Assembly: GCA_946002045.1 (NCBI GenBank)
Contig: CAMFYM010000003.1
Coordinates: forward strand, 1 to 37,091
DNA length: 37,091 nucleotides
Source of the DNA: an uncultured Clostridia bacterium
Lineage (GTDB): Bacteria > Bacillota > Clostridia > Oscillospirales > Acutalibacteraceae
Direction: 5' to 3'
Below the pieces are notes generated by a model that saw nothing but the letters and a program-made list of their open reading frames with translations, was not told the origin of the DNA and made no database searches. Positions within the stretch are counted from its first letter, which is position 1, and each line of letters opens with the position of its first letter. Position numbers and translations under genes: made by a program. Shown here in pieces: positions 18,532 to 28,199 of the stretch.

Positions 18532-18667
18532 GCCGTTTTTTTGACCGATTTTTTGAAACTTTTTATTATTCCAATCAAATTCGGTCATAATATAGGTGGA
18601 TAGTAAGCAGTTTATCCAAAGAAAAACCGGTGTATTAGTTAATATTCACGAATTGTTTTGATTGCTA

Positions 18668-18697
18668 TTGACTGTTTTTGCGCGTTTTTGATATAAT
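18668..18697 (+). promoter_or_regulatory. Promoter of the fru-pts operon
   Basis: TTGACT (18668-18673), 18-bp spacer, TATAAT (18692-18697). Confidence 0.75.
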
Positions 18698-18701
18698 GAG
18701 A

Positions 18702-18741
18702 TTGCAAAGGACGACAGTACAACTGTCAAAAGGATTTGCAA
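18702..18741 (+). promoter_or_regulatory. Nested dyad at the predicted transcription start of the fru operon (candidate operator or 5' UTR hairpin)
   Basis: Outer arms TTGCAAA (18702-18708) / TTTGCAA (18735-18741), inner arms GACAGT (18713-18718) / ACTGTC (18722-18727). Confidence 0.6.
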
Positions 18742-18760
18742 GTTTTAGTTTTAGGAGCAG

Positions 18761-19513
18761 ATGCATATGCTTACTCAAGACAGACAGTCTAAAATATTAT
18801 CTATCCTTCAGGAGCAAGGCTCGGTTACTGTGGCAAGACTGACAGAAATCCTTGCTACAAGCGAAAGTACAATCAGACGTGATTTGGCTTTCCTTGCAAG
18901 TGAAGGCAAGCTAAACAAGGTTCACGGTGGTGCGACGGCACTTAATCAGGAATTTGTTAGGTTTGAAGATAATGTTGAAGAAAAGCTGACAAAGCATACT
19001 GAAGAAAAAATTAAAATCGCTCAGTATGCAGCAAGTCAAATTCAAGACGATGATTTTGTTTTTGTTGATGCAGGTACCTCTACCCTGCTGATGACATCAT
19101 ACCTTAAAAATTCCAAGGCAACCTTTATTACAAATGGTATTGACCATGCAAAGCAGCTTGCCAAAAACGGATGCAAAACTATGGTATTAGGTGGTCAGCT
19201 AAAACAATCAACAGAAGCGATTATCGGTCTTCTTGCCGCAACAAACCTGCAAAAATATTCCTTTACAAAGGCATTTATCGGTACAAACGGTATCAGCGAA
19301 AAGCAGGGCTTTACAACACCTGACACCGAGGAGGCTATGCTAAAGGCAGTTGCCATAGAAAGAAGCTTTGTGACATATGTTTTGGCTGACTCCTCAAAAT
19401 TTGATAAGGTTAGTGCAGTAAGCTTTGCATCAATAGATTCTGCTTGTATTATCACAGATAAATGCACAAACGAAAAAATTAAAAAACGCACGGTAATAAA
19501 AGAGGTGGTTTAA
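18761..19513 (+). CDS. fruR: DeoR family transcriptional regulator (FruR-like)
   Basis: 250 aa; DRQSKILSILQEQGSVTVARLTEILATSESTIRRDLAFLASEGKLNKVHGGA is the DeoR HTH; upstream of fruK/fruA. Confidence 0.93.
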   Translation: MHMLTQDRQSKILSILQEQGSVTVARLTEILATSESTIRRDLAFLASEGKLNKVHGGATALNQEFVRFEDNVEEKLTKHTEEKIKIAQYAASQIQDDDFVFVDAGTSTLLMTSYLKNSKATFITNGIDHAKQLAKNGCKTMVLGGQLKQSTEAIIGLLAATNLQKYSFTKAFIGTNGISEKQGFTTPDTEEAMLKAVAIERSFVTYVLADSSKFDKVSAVSFASIDSACIITDKCTNEKIKKRTVIKEVV

Positions 19514-20424
19514 TGGTTTATACTGTTACCTTCAATCCTGCACTTGATTATCTGCTATATGTTAATGACCTTGAGTCAAATGACATTATCCGTACTGAAA
19601 AGGAGCAGCTTTTCTACGGTGGCAAGGGAATAAATGTATCTGTGATTTTATCAAGGCTGGGTATTGAAAATAAAGCTCTTGGCTTTTTAGCAGGCTTTTC
19701 CGGTAAGCAGCTTGACGAGATGCTGAAAGCAGACAGTATGGATACAGATTTTGTATATCTCAAGGAAGGATATACACGAATCAATGTAAAAATTAAATCA
19801 GACAGAGAAATAGACATTAACGCCAACGGACCTGAAATCACTGACGACGATATTACTTCTCTTTTTGAAAGGCTTGAAAGGCTGAAAAAGGGTGATTGTC
19901 TTGTGCTGGCAGGCTCAATACCAAAATCCTTACCTGATAGTATCTATGAAAAAATTCTCGACAGGCTCAGTAACAAGGGAATTGATTTTGTTGTTGACGC
20001 CACAGGTGATTTGCTGAAAAATGTATTAAAATACAAGCCGTTTATGGTTAAGCCAAATCACCACGAATTAGGCGAAATATTCTCGGTTGAAATCAAGAAC
20101 CTTGACAACATTAAGATTTACAGCAAAAAATTGCAGGAAATGGGTGCAAGAAATGTGCTTGTTTCAAGAGGCAAGGACGGTGCTGCACTTCTTGATGAAA
20201 ACGGTGAGCTGCACACAATGGGTAATGTTCCGGGAAAGATAGTTAGCTCTGTGGGCTGTGGCGACTCAATGGTTGCAGGCTTTCTTGCAGGCTACTATCA
20301 GACAAAGGATTACCAATATGCGTTAAAATTAGGCTCTGCCTGTGGCAACGCAACGGCTTTTTCCTCAAGCCTTGCAACAAAAGAGGAAATAGATTGTATG
20401 CTGAAAAATGAAAATTTGAAATAA
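19513..20424 (+). CDS. fruK: 1-phosphofructokinase
   Basis: 303 aa; MVYTVTFNPALDYLLYV, GGKGINVSVILSRLG, VSSVGCGDSMVAGFLAGY (PfkB family); between fruR and fruA. Confidence 0.95.
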   Translation: MVYTVTFNPALDYLLYVNDLESNDIIRTEKEQLFYGGKGINVSVILSRLGIENKALGFLAGFSGKQLDEMLKADSMDTDFVYLKEGYTRINVKIKSDREIDINANGPEITDDDITSLFERLERLKKGDCLVLAGSIPKSLPDSIYEKILDRLSNKGIDFVVDATGDLLKNVLKYKPFMVKPNHHELGEIFSVEIKNLDNIKIYSKKLQEMGARNVLVSRGKDGAALLDENGELHTMGNVPGKIVSSVGCGDSMVAGFLAGYYQTKDYQYALKLGSACGNATAFSSSLATKEEIDCMLKNENLK

Positions 20425-20438
20425 GAGAGGTAAGCATT

Positions 20439-22397
20439 ATGAGAATTATCGACTTATTAAACGCAAATGCAATTCAACTTAACGCCAATGTAGGCTCAAA
20501 GGATGATGCAATCGACAAATTGATTGCACTTCACAAGAATGCAGGAAGCATTGATGATGTTGACGGCTTCAAGGAGGCTATCCTTGCAAGAGAGGGTCAA
20601 GGCACAACTGCTATCGGCGAGGGTATTGCTGTACCACACGCTAAATCAGACAAGGTATTACGCCCTGCTCTTTCGGCAATCACAGTTGAGGGTGGCGTTG
20701 ATTACCAAGCACCGGACAGCAAGCCATCAGACATTTTGTTTATGATTGCTGCACCACTTGACGGTGACCTTCATCTTGAAATTCTTTCAAGACTTATGGT
20801 TATGCTTATGGAGCCTGATTTCTGCAACGCATTAAGAAATGCAAAAACAGCAGATGAATTTCTCCAAATTATCGACAATAAGGAAAATGAAAAATATCCT
20901 GAAAAGGCAGCTGCTCCCACACCTGTTAAGGAGGGTTACAGAATTCTTGCAGTAACAGCTTGCCCAACAGGTATTGCACACACATATATGGCTGCCGAGG
21001 CACTTGAGAAAGCAGGCGAAAAGCTGGGCTATCCACTTAAGGCTGAAACAAACGGCTCAGGTGGTGCAAAGAATGTGTTGACAAAAAAGGAAATTGAGGA
21101 GTGCGACGGCATTATTATTGCTGCCGACAAAAATGTTGAGATGGCAAGATTTGACGGCAAGCCTGTTATTAAAACCTCTGTTTCAAACGGCATTAACAAG
21201 CCTGAGGAGCTTGTTCAAAAAATCATTGACGGCAAGGCTGCTGTTTATCACGCTGATGAGGATGATAAGGAAGCCTTTGACGATGAAGAAAAAGAAAGCT
21301 TTGGCAGAAAAATCTATAAGCACCTTATGAACGGTGTATCACATATGCTTCCGTTCGTTGTTGGTGGTGGTGTACTTATTGCACTGGGATTTTTAATTGA
21401 TACAATTCTCGGCAACGCAACACTTGCAGACGGCTCTGCTAACGGCTCATTCGGCTTTACAAGCTTTGCTGCTTCTGTTCCTTTCTGGATTGGTAAGATT
21501 GCATTCGGTATGATGCTGCCTATCCTTGCCGGCTTTATTGCTCAGTCAATCGCCGACCGTCCCGGCTTGTTACCCGGTATGCTTGGTGGTATGATTGCTG
21601 CTAACGGCTATACATTTAACTCAATGTTTGAGGCACAAAACATTACCGGTGACGGTGCTGCTGTATCAGGCTTCCTTGGAGCTTTGTTTGCAGGCTTTGC
21701 TGCCGGCTTAATCGTAAACCTTCTTAAAAAAGCATTTAACTGGTTGCCAAAGGCAATGGACGGTATCAAGCCTGTATTCATTTATCCACTGCTTGGTGCT
21801 TTCCTTGTAGGTGCGCTTATGTGTCTTGTTAACCCTGCAATTGGTTTTATTAACACTGCAGTTTCTAATTTCCTTGCATCACTTGGCAGCATCAGCAAGC
21901 TTCTTCTTTCAATCGTTCTTGCTGCTATGATGGCAACAGATATGGGTGGCCCATTCAACAAGGCTGCATATGTGTTTGGTACAGCTGCTATTGCAGAGGG
22001 CAACACTTGGATTATGGCTGCTGTTATGATTGGTGGTATGGTACCTCCTATCGCAATCGCTCTTTCAACAACATTTGCAAAGAAAAAGTGGACTAAGGAA
22101 GAGCTTAAGAACGGTCCTGTTAACTATCTTATGGGTCTTTGCTTCATTACAGAGGGTGCAATCCCTTACGCTGCTGCTGACCCACTTAGAGTAATCCCAT
22201 CCTGTATGGTTGGTGCAGCAGTTGCAGGTGCTATTTCATCGCTCTTTAACTGCGCTTGTCCTGCTCCTCACGGTGGTATCTTCACATTTGCAGTTGTAGA
22301 AAATCCACTTGGTTATTTAGTAGCATTAGTTGCAGGCTCTGTTGCAGGTGCATTTATGCTCACACTTCTTAAGAAAAATCAAAAGGAAAACGCTTAA
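20439..22397 (+). CDS. fruA: PTS fructose transporter subunit IIABC
   Basis: 652 aa; EIIA (GEGIAVPHAKSD), EIIB (AVTACPTGIAHTYMAAEAL), EIIC multi-TM domain. Confidence 0.96.
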   Translation: MRIIDLLNANAIQLNANVGSKDDAIDKLIALHKNAGSIDDVDGFKEAILAREGQGTTAIGEGIAVPHAKSDKVLRPALSAITVEGGVDYQAPDSKPSDILFMIAAPLDGDLHLEILSRLMVMLMEPDFCNALRNAKTADEFLQIIDNKENEKYPEKAAAPTPVKEGYRILAVTACPTGIAHTYMAAEALEKAGEKLGYPLKAETNGSGGAKNVLTKKEIEECDGIIIAADKNVEMARFDGKPVIKTSVSNGINKPEELVQKIIDGKAAVYHADEDDKEAFDDEEKESFGRKIYKHLMNGVSHMLPFVVGGGVLIALGFLIDTILGNATLADGSANGSFGFTSFAASVPFWIGKIAFGMMLPILAGFIAQSIADRPGLLPGMLGGMIAANGYTFNSMFEAQNITGDGAAVSGFLGALFAGFAAGLIVNLLKKAFNWLPKAMDGIKPVFIYPLLGAFLVGALMCLVNPAIGFINTAVSNFLASLGSISKLLLSIVLAAMMATDMGGPFNKAAYVFGTAAIAEGNTWIMAAVMIGGMVPPIAIALSTTFAKKKWTKEELKNGPVNYLMGLCFITEGAIPYAAADPLRVIPSCMVGAAVAGAISSLFNCACPAPHGGIFTFAVVENPLGYLVALVAGSVAGAFMLTLLKKNQKENA

Positions 22398-22422
22398 TTG
22401 ATAACATTCAAGGAGAAAAACA

Positions 22423-22686
22423 ATGGTTTCACAAAATACTAAAATCACAAACGAAATGGGATTTCATATGCGACCGGCTAATGTTTTTGTTACAGCAATG
22501 ACAAAATACAAGTCAAACATTTTTATCATTGCCAATGACAAAAAAATCAACGGTAAAAGCATTATGAACATTATGGCTGCCTGCATCAAATGCGGCAGTG
22601 AAATCACTGTTGAGTGTGACGGTGAGGACGAATCAGCAATGCTTGAGGAAGCAATCGGTCTTATTGAATCAGGATTTGGTGAATAA
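22423..22686 (+). CDS. ptsH: Phosphocarrier protein HPr
   Basis: 87 aa; NEMGFHMRPANVFV (active His) and INGKSIMNIM (regulatory Ser region). Confidence 0.93.
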   Translation: MVSQNTKITNEMGFHMRPANVFVTAMTKYKSNIFIIANDKKINGKSIMNIMAACIKCGSEITVECDGEDESAMLEEAIGLIESGFGE

Positions 22687-22692
22687 TACAAA

Positions 22693-22722
22693 AAAGGGAC
22701 ATAGTTAAGGCTGTGTCCCTTT
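22693..22722 (+). other. Intergenic hairpin between ptsH and ptsI
   Basis: AAAGGGACA / TGTCCCTTT 9-bp stem; not followed by a strong T-tract. Confidence 0.6.
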
Positions 22723-22743
22723 AAGAAAAAGGGAGGAACGGTT

Positions 22744-24360
22744 ATGCTTAAGGGTATTGCCGCAAGTCAGGGATACGGAATCGGCAAGGCAGTTATCATC
22801 AACGATATAAGCACCGATTACAGCAATGTGAAATATACTGACGCTCAAAGCGAAAAAGCAAGACTGCAAAAGGCAGTTGATGACTTTATAGAGGAAACAA
22901 GGTCGCTTGCAAGCTCCTTAAAGGAAAGTGCCGGAGAAAAAGAGGCAGAAATTCTTGAGGGTCATATCGTTATGCTAAGTGACCCATTTATGCTGTCACA
23001 AATGGAGGAAAGCATTGATGCAGGAAGTGTTGCTGAAAAAGCAGTAGATACTGTTTGCAATATGTTTATAGATATGTTTTCTTCTGTTGATGACGAGCTG
23101 ACAAATCAAAGAGCATCTGATGTTAAGGACATCCGTGACACTTTGTTAAAAAGTCTTTTAGGCATAAAGAGCATTGATATTTCTGCTGTTGATGCCGGCT
23201 CTGTTCTTGTTGCAAAGGACTTTACACCGTCAATGACAGGTAAGATTAACAAGAATAATGTTGCTGCTATAATTACAGAGGTTGGTGGTGTTACCAGCCA
23301 CAGTGCAATTCTTGCAAGGGCAATGGGCATTCCTGCAGTTTTGTCAGTTGTTAACGCAACCCAATCCATTAAAGACGGTATGGAGATAATTGCTGACGGC
23401 TTTAAGGGTAAGGTTATTACAAATCCATCGGACAACGAAAAGAGCAAATACACTTCATTACAGGAAGAATACTTAAAGGAAAAGGAAAGCCTTAAGGCTT
23501 ATATCGGCAAGGAAACCGTTACAGGAAACGGAATTAAAAAGCAGGTGTATGCTAACATAGGAAAGCCTGAGGATGTTCAAAATGTACTCCAAAGCAGTGG
23601 TGAAGGCATTGGACTTTTCCGTACAGAATTTCTGTTTATGGACAGAGCAAGCGAGCCTAACGAGGAGGAGCAGTTTGAGGCATACTCAACAGTAGCAAGG
23701 GCGATGAATAACAAGGAGGTTATCATTAGAACTCTTGATATTGGTGGTGACAAGGATATTCCTTATCTTCATATTGAAAAGGAGGAAAATCCGTTTTTAG
23801 GTCACAGAGCAATTAGATATTGTCTTGATAATCCTGCCCTATTCAAAAAGCAAATACGAGCAATCCTCCGTGCTGCAGTATTCGGTAATATTAAAATTAT
23901 GCTTCCACTGGTTACCTGTCTTGAGGAAGTAAGAGATGCAAAAAAGCTAATCGCTGAATGCGAAAAGGAATTAGAGGCAGAAAATAAAAAATACAACACT
24001 GTTCCCCTTGGTGTTATGATTGAAACTCCCTCTGCCGTTCTTATTTCCGATTTACTTGCACAAGAGGTTGAATTCTTCTCTATCGGCACAAACGACCTGA
24101 CAGGCTACACAATGGCTGTTGACAGAGGTAACGCAAAGGTAAGCAAATTATACGACACCTTCCAGCCGTCTGTATTAAAGGCTATTGAAATTACTATAAG
24201 AAATGCTAAAAAGGCAGGTATTCAGGTTGGTATGTGTGGAGAGGCAGCAGCTGACTCAAGACTAATCCCAAGGCTTATTGAGTGGGGACTTGACGAGTTT
24301 TCCGTAACTCCCGGCAGTATTTTGCAAACAAGAAAAACCATATGCGAATATAAAGCATAA
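22744..24360 (+). CDS. ptsI: PTS enzyme I, phosphoenolpyruvate-protein phosphotransferase
   Basis: 538 aa; GGVTSHSAILARAMGIPAVL, GIGLFRTEFLFMDR, FFSIGTNDLTGYTMAVDRGN. Confidence 0.97.
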   Translation: MLKGIAASQGYGIGKAVIINDISTDYSNVKYTDAQSEKARLQKAVDDFIEETRSLASSLKESAGEKEAEILEGHIVMLSDPFMLSQMEESIDAGSVAEKAVDTVCNMFIDMFSSVDDELTNQRASDVKDIRDTLLKSLLGIKSIDISAVDAGSVLVAKDFTPSMTGKINKNNVAAIITEVGGVTSHSAILARAMGIPAVLSVVNATQSIKDGMEIIADGFKGKVITNPSDNEKSKYTSLQEEYLKEKESLKAYIGKETVTGNGIKKQVYANIGKPEDVQNVLQSSGEGIGLFRTEFLFMDRASEPNEEEQFEAYSTVARAMNNKEVIIRTLDIGGDKDIPYLHIEKEENPFLGHRAIRYCLDNPALFKKQIRAILRAAVFGNIKIMLPLVTCLEEVRDAKKLIAECEKELEAENKKYNTVPLGVMIETPSAVLISDLLAQEVEFFSIGTNDLTGYTMAVDRGNAKVSKLYDTFQPSVLKAIEITIRNAKKAGIQVGMCGEAAADSRLIPRLIEWGLDEFSVTPGSILQTRKTICEYKA

Positions 24361-24396
24361 AATCAACTTAAAATTTCTCTGTTATTTTATACAATA

Positions 24397-24433
24397 AAAA
24401 TCCCGATGCATTGTTACGGTGCATCGGGATTTT
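24397..24433. terminator. Bidirectional terminator between ptsI and the ABC permease gene
   Basis: AAAATCCCGATGCA / TGCATCGGGATTTT 14-bp stem with 9-nt loop. Confidence 0.92.
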
Positions 24434-24465
24434 ACTATTATAATATTTAATTCTTAAATTTGCGT

Positions 24466-25458
24466 TTATCTTTCCTCACGGAAGTAGGAAAGACCTAAAG
24501 CAGCAGGACCTAAATTCTCCTTCTTATTACGCATGGAGCTGATGATAAGAACAACGATTGTTACAACATAAGGAAGCATTTTGAAAAGCTCTTGAGTACG
24601 AAGCTCACAAGGTACATAAAGAAAGGCTATATAAAGACCACCAAATACGATTGAGCCAAGGATACTCATATTAGGCTTCCAAATAGCGAAAATAACAAGT
24701 GCGATTGCTAACCATCCTCTGTCGCCAAAGCCGTCATTTGACCATACACCGTTTGCATAGTCCATTACATAATACAAGCCACCTAAGCCTGCAATCATTG
24801 AACCAATACAGGTTGCAAGGTACTTTGATTTTTCAACATTGATACCTGCTGCATCGGCTGTTGCAGGATTTTCACCTACTGCTCTGAGATGAAGTCCACC
24901 CTTTGTTCTTTTAAGGAAAAAGGAGCAAACAAGTGCAATGATGATAGCAGCATAGGCAAGAAAGCCGTAGTTAAGGAAAAGCTCTCCAAACCAGCCTGTT
25001 GTGTGAGCAAAAGGAACAGTAGTTCTAAAATAGTTGCTTGTTGTTGTAAGTGCAACTGACGGAACATCTGCACCTGTAATTTTAATAAGAGAGCCACCAA
25101 AGAAGTTACCGAAGCCTGTACCAAAGGTGGTTAATGCAAGACCTGTTACATTTTGGTTAGCCTTAAGAGTTACTGTTAAGAAGCAATATATCAAGCCTGC
25201 CAAAAGTGAGCCTAAAAGGCTGGCAAGAAGTGGAATGATTACTGCTAAAAAGCCGTTGGCGTCGTTAGGTGATGCCAATGAGTTTTCGTAAACAAAGGCG
25301 CCGATAACGCCACTCATACCACCGATATACATTACACCGGGAATACCAAGATTAAGGTTACCTGATTTTTCGGTAATAATCTCGCCTGTTGAGCCAAAGA
25401 GCAACGGTATGCCCTGCATTATAGCTCTGTGGAGAAAAGCAATTATTGTAGAGAACAT
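24466..25458 (-). CDS. ABC transporter permease, BMP-type nucleoside transporter (NupQ/YufQ-like)
   Basis: 330 aa; GIPLLFGSTGEIITEKSGNLNLGIPGVMYIGG and LRAVGENPATADAAGINVEKSKYLA. Confidence 0.92.
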   Translation of the reverse strand: MFSTIIAFLHRAIMQGIPLLFGSTGEIITEKSGNLNLGIPGVMYIGGMSGVIGAFVYENSLASPNDANGFLAVIIPLLASLLGSLLAGLIYCFLTVTLKANQNVTGLALTTFGTGFGNFFGGSLIKITGADVPSVALTTTSNYFRTTVPFAHTTGWFGELFLNYGFLAYAAIIIALVCSFFLKRTKGGLHLRAVGENPATADAAGINVEKSKYLATCIGSMIAGLGGLYYVMDYANGVWSNDGFGDRGWLAIALVIFAIWKPNMSILGSIVFGGLYIAFLYVPCELRTQELFKMLPYVVTIVVLIISSMRNKKENLGPAALGLSYFREER

Positions 25459-25459
25459 A

Positions 25460-26569
25460 TCACTTTACCTCCTTTGCTGATTTACGAAATTTTAATTCGT
25501 AGTTGATGAAAAATTCACTGCCGATAATAAAGAACAAAATTATTCCGGTAATAATATCGGAGAAGGATTCGTTAAAGCCATATACGGTGGAAATCTCCCC
25601 TGCGCCAACCTCAAGAAAGGCAAGAATAAAGGCAGTCAGCACCATATAGATAGGGTTGAATTTTGCAAGCCAGGACACCATAATTGCAGTAAAACCACGA
25701 CCACCTGCTGTGGTAGTTGAGATTGTATGATTTGTGCCACCAACAAGAAGTAAGCCTGCAATACCACAAACTGCACCTGAAAGTGCCATTGTTCTTAAAA
25801 TAACCTTTTTAACATTAACGCCGATATATCTTGCTGTATTTTCGCTTTCACCTACTACTGAAAGCTCATAGCCGTGCTTACTGTACTTCAAATATATATA
25901 CATTGCAACGGTAATTACAAGAACAACAAGAATATTAAGCAAATAATCCTTATCTCCTATTGTAGGCAGCCAGCCGTCGTGAGTTGCCTGATTAACAATA
26001 CCGATATTGCTGGAGCCCTTTGGATTTTCCCAATATTTTTCAAAGAAGGACACAAGCTGAATTGCAACATAGTTCATCATAAGAGTAAACAATGTTTCGT
26101 TAGTGTTGAATTTTGCTTTGAATATAGCAGGGATAACTGCCCAAATTGCACCTGCAATAGTTGAGGTAACAATCATAAGGATTATTAAAAGAGGATTAGG
26201 AATTTTGCCACCGAGTAATATCATACAGGCAACTGTTGCAAGTCCACCTATAAGCACCTGTCCCTCACCACCACAGTTCCAAAATCGCATTTTGAAGGCA
26301 GGTGTAACAGCCAGTGAAACACAAAGGAGCATTGCAAGGCTTTGAAGAAGCTTCCAAACACGCCTGCCTGTTCCAAAGGCACCGTCAAACATTGTTGCAT
26401 ATACTCTGATTGGATTTTCACCTGTAAGAATCATTGTAACGATACCGGCTAAAATCAACGCCAGCAAAACTGCACCGATTCTGATTATCCATTGTCTGTA
26501 TTGCGGAAGAGCATTTCTTTTAACAATATGTAAAAGCGGCTCATGTGCTTTTTTATTCTTGCTCATCAT
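25460..26569 (-). CDS. ABC transporter permease, BMP-type nucleoside transporter (NupP/YufP-like)
   Basis: 369 aa; FKMRFWNCGGEGQVLIGGLA and SVVGESENTARYIGVNVKK. Confidence 0.92.
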   Translation of the reverse strand: MMSKNKKAHEPLLHIVKRNALPQYRQWIIRIGAVLLALILAGIVTMILTGENPIRVYATMFDGAFGTGRRVWKLLQSLAMLLCVSLAVTPAFKMRFWNCGGEGQVLIGGLATVACMILLGGKIPNPLLIILMIVTSTIAGAIWAVIPAIFKAKFNTNETLFTLMMNYVAIQLVSFFEKYWENPKGSSNIGIVNQATHDGWLPTIGDKDYLLNILVVLVITVAMYIYLKYSKHGYELSVVGESENTARYIGVNVKKVILRTMALSGAVCGIAGLLLVGGTNHTISTTTAGGRGFTAIMVSWLAKFNPIYMVLTAFILAFLEVGAGEISTVYGFNESFSDIITGIILFFIIGSEFFINYELKFRKSAKEVK

Positions 26570-28100
26570 TCTCCTCCTTTTTTACACTCTTTGTCATCAG
26601 CAGACCAAGCTCCTCCTTGGTGGCAGTTTTGCCATCAACAATGCCTGTAATTCTGCCTGAATTGATAACCATTATTCTGTCACAAAGCTCAACAAGAACA
26701 TCTAAATCCTCGCCTACAAAGATAATGGCTGTGCCCTTTTCCTTTTGCTTTGTAAGCAAATTATAAATTGCATATGATGAGTTAATATCAAGTCCACGAA
26801 CAGGATATGCAACCATCAGCACGCTGGGCTCCAGAGCAATTTCTCTGCCCACAAGCACCTTTTGAACATTACCACCTGATAATCTTCTAACAGGTGTATT
26901 TGCATTTGGAGTAACAACCTCCAAATCCTCAATAATATTCTCTGCCAACTTTTTTGGACCTTTTCTGTCAAGGAACGAGGATTTGCCGTCCTTGTAGGAA
27001 CGAAGCATCATATTATCAATAATGTCCATATTCCCTACAAGACCCATACCAAGCCTGTCTTCAGGTACAAAGGAAAGAGCAACACCAAGCTTTCTTATTT
27101 CCTTTGGCGATTTGCCAACAAGCTGTTGGGGGCCTAAATGATCAGGCTTATAAAGAATGCTTGATTTTTTTGTAGTGAGCTGTAAGCCTGCAATAGACTC
27201 AAGCAGCTCCTTTTGTCCACAGCCTGAAATACCTGCAACACCTAAAATTTCGCCACCGTATGCTGTGAATTTAACATTATCAAGAGCAACAGAGCCATCA
27301 CGCTTAATAACTGTTAAGTCCTCAACAACAAGTCTTTCCTTAACATTTTCAGGCTCCTTGCGTTCAATGTTAAGCTCAATCTTTTCGCCAACCATCATTT
27401 CTGTTAATGATTGCTCGGTAGCATTTTTTGTTTCAACAGTGTCGATATATTCGCCTTTTCTGAGAATTGTTACTCTGTCAGATATATCAAGCACCTCGTG
27501 GAGCTTATGAGTGATTATAATAATTGACTTGCCATCCTTACGCATTTTGCGCAGCACGCCAAATAATTTGCTTGTTTCCTGTGGAGTAAGCACGGCAGTA
27601 GGCTCGTCCAAAATTAAAATATCTGCGCCTCTGTAAAGAACCTTAATAATCTCTACCGTTTGCTTCTCCGATACCGACATTTCGTAAACCTTTTTATCTA
27701 AATCTATTGCAAAGCCGTATTTGTCGGTGATTTCTTTAACTCTTTGCTTTGCATTTTTAATATTGAATTTTTTGCCGTCATCAATACCAAGAACTATATT
27801 TTCCGTAGCAGTAAAAACATCAATCAGCTTAAAGTGCTGATGAATCATACCGATTTTATAACTGAAAGCGTCTTTGGGAGATTTGATTACAACCGGCTCT
27901 CCGTTAACAAAAATCTCTCCCTTGTCGGGAAAATAAATACCCGACACCATATTCATAAGTGTAGTTTTGCCGGAGCCGTTTTCACCAAGGATTGCCAGAA
28001 TTTCGCCCTTACAAACCTTTAGGTCAACATCCTTGTTAGCAAAAACATTACCAAAGCTTTTGGTAATACCCTTCATTTCAAGTGCTAATGCTTCGCTCAT
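26553..28100 (-). CDS. ABC transporter ATP-binding protein, duplicated ATPase (NupO/YufO-like)
   Basis: 515 aa; GENGSGKTTLMNMVSG, LILDEPTAVLTPQE, second module GISGCGQKELLESIAG and RLSGGNVQKVLVGREI. Confidence 0.95.
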   Translation of the reverse strand: MSEALALEMKGITKSFGNVFANKDVDLKVCKGEILAILGENGSGKTTLMNMVSGIYFPDKGEIFVNGEPVVIKSPKDAFSYKIGMIHQHFKLIDVFTATENIVLGIDDGKKFNIKNAKQRVKEITDKYGFAIDLDKKVYEMSVSEKQTVEIIKVLYRGADILILDEPTAVLTPQETSKLFGVLRKMRKDGKSIIIITHKLHEVLDISDRVTILRKGEYIDTVETKNATEQSLTEMMVGEKIELNIERKEPENVKERLVVEDLTVIKRDGSVALDNVKFTAYGGEILGVAGISGCGQKELLESIAGLQLTTKKSSILYKPDHLGPQQLVGKSPKEIRKLGVALSFVPEDRLGMGLVGNMDIIDNMMLRSYKDGKSSFLDRKGPKKLAENIIEDLEVVTPNANTPVRRLSGGNVQKVLVGREIALEPSVLMVAYPVRGLDINSSYAIYNLLTKQKEKGTAIIFVGEDLDVLVELCDRIMVINSGRITGIVDGKTATKEELGLLMTKSVKKEENDEQE

Positions 28101-28122
28101 AGTTGCTCTCCTTAATAAAAAT

Positions 28123-28171
28123 GTTTTGTTTAATAAAACAAAACTTCGTGACCGAGTAATACTCGGTCACG
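28123..28171 (-). other. Tandem hairpins between the BMP lipoprotein gene and the ATPase gene
   Basis: CGTGACCGAGTA-a-TACTCGGTCACG (28147-28171) and GTTTTGTTT-aata-AAACAAAAC (28123-28144). Confidence 0.8.
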
Positions 28172-28199
28172 AGTCTTATAAAATTAGTATTCTATCGAA

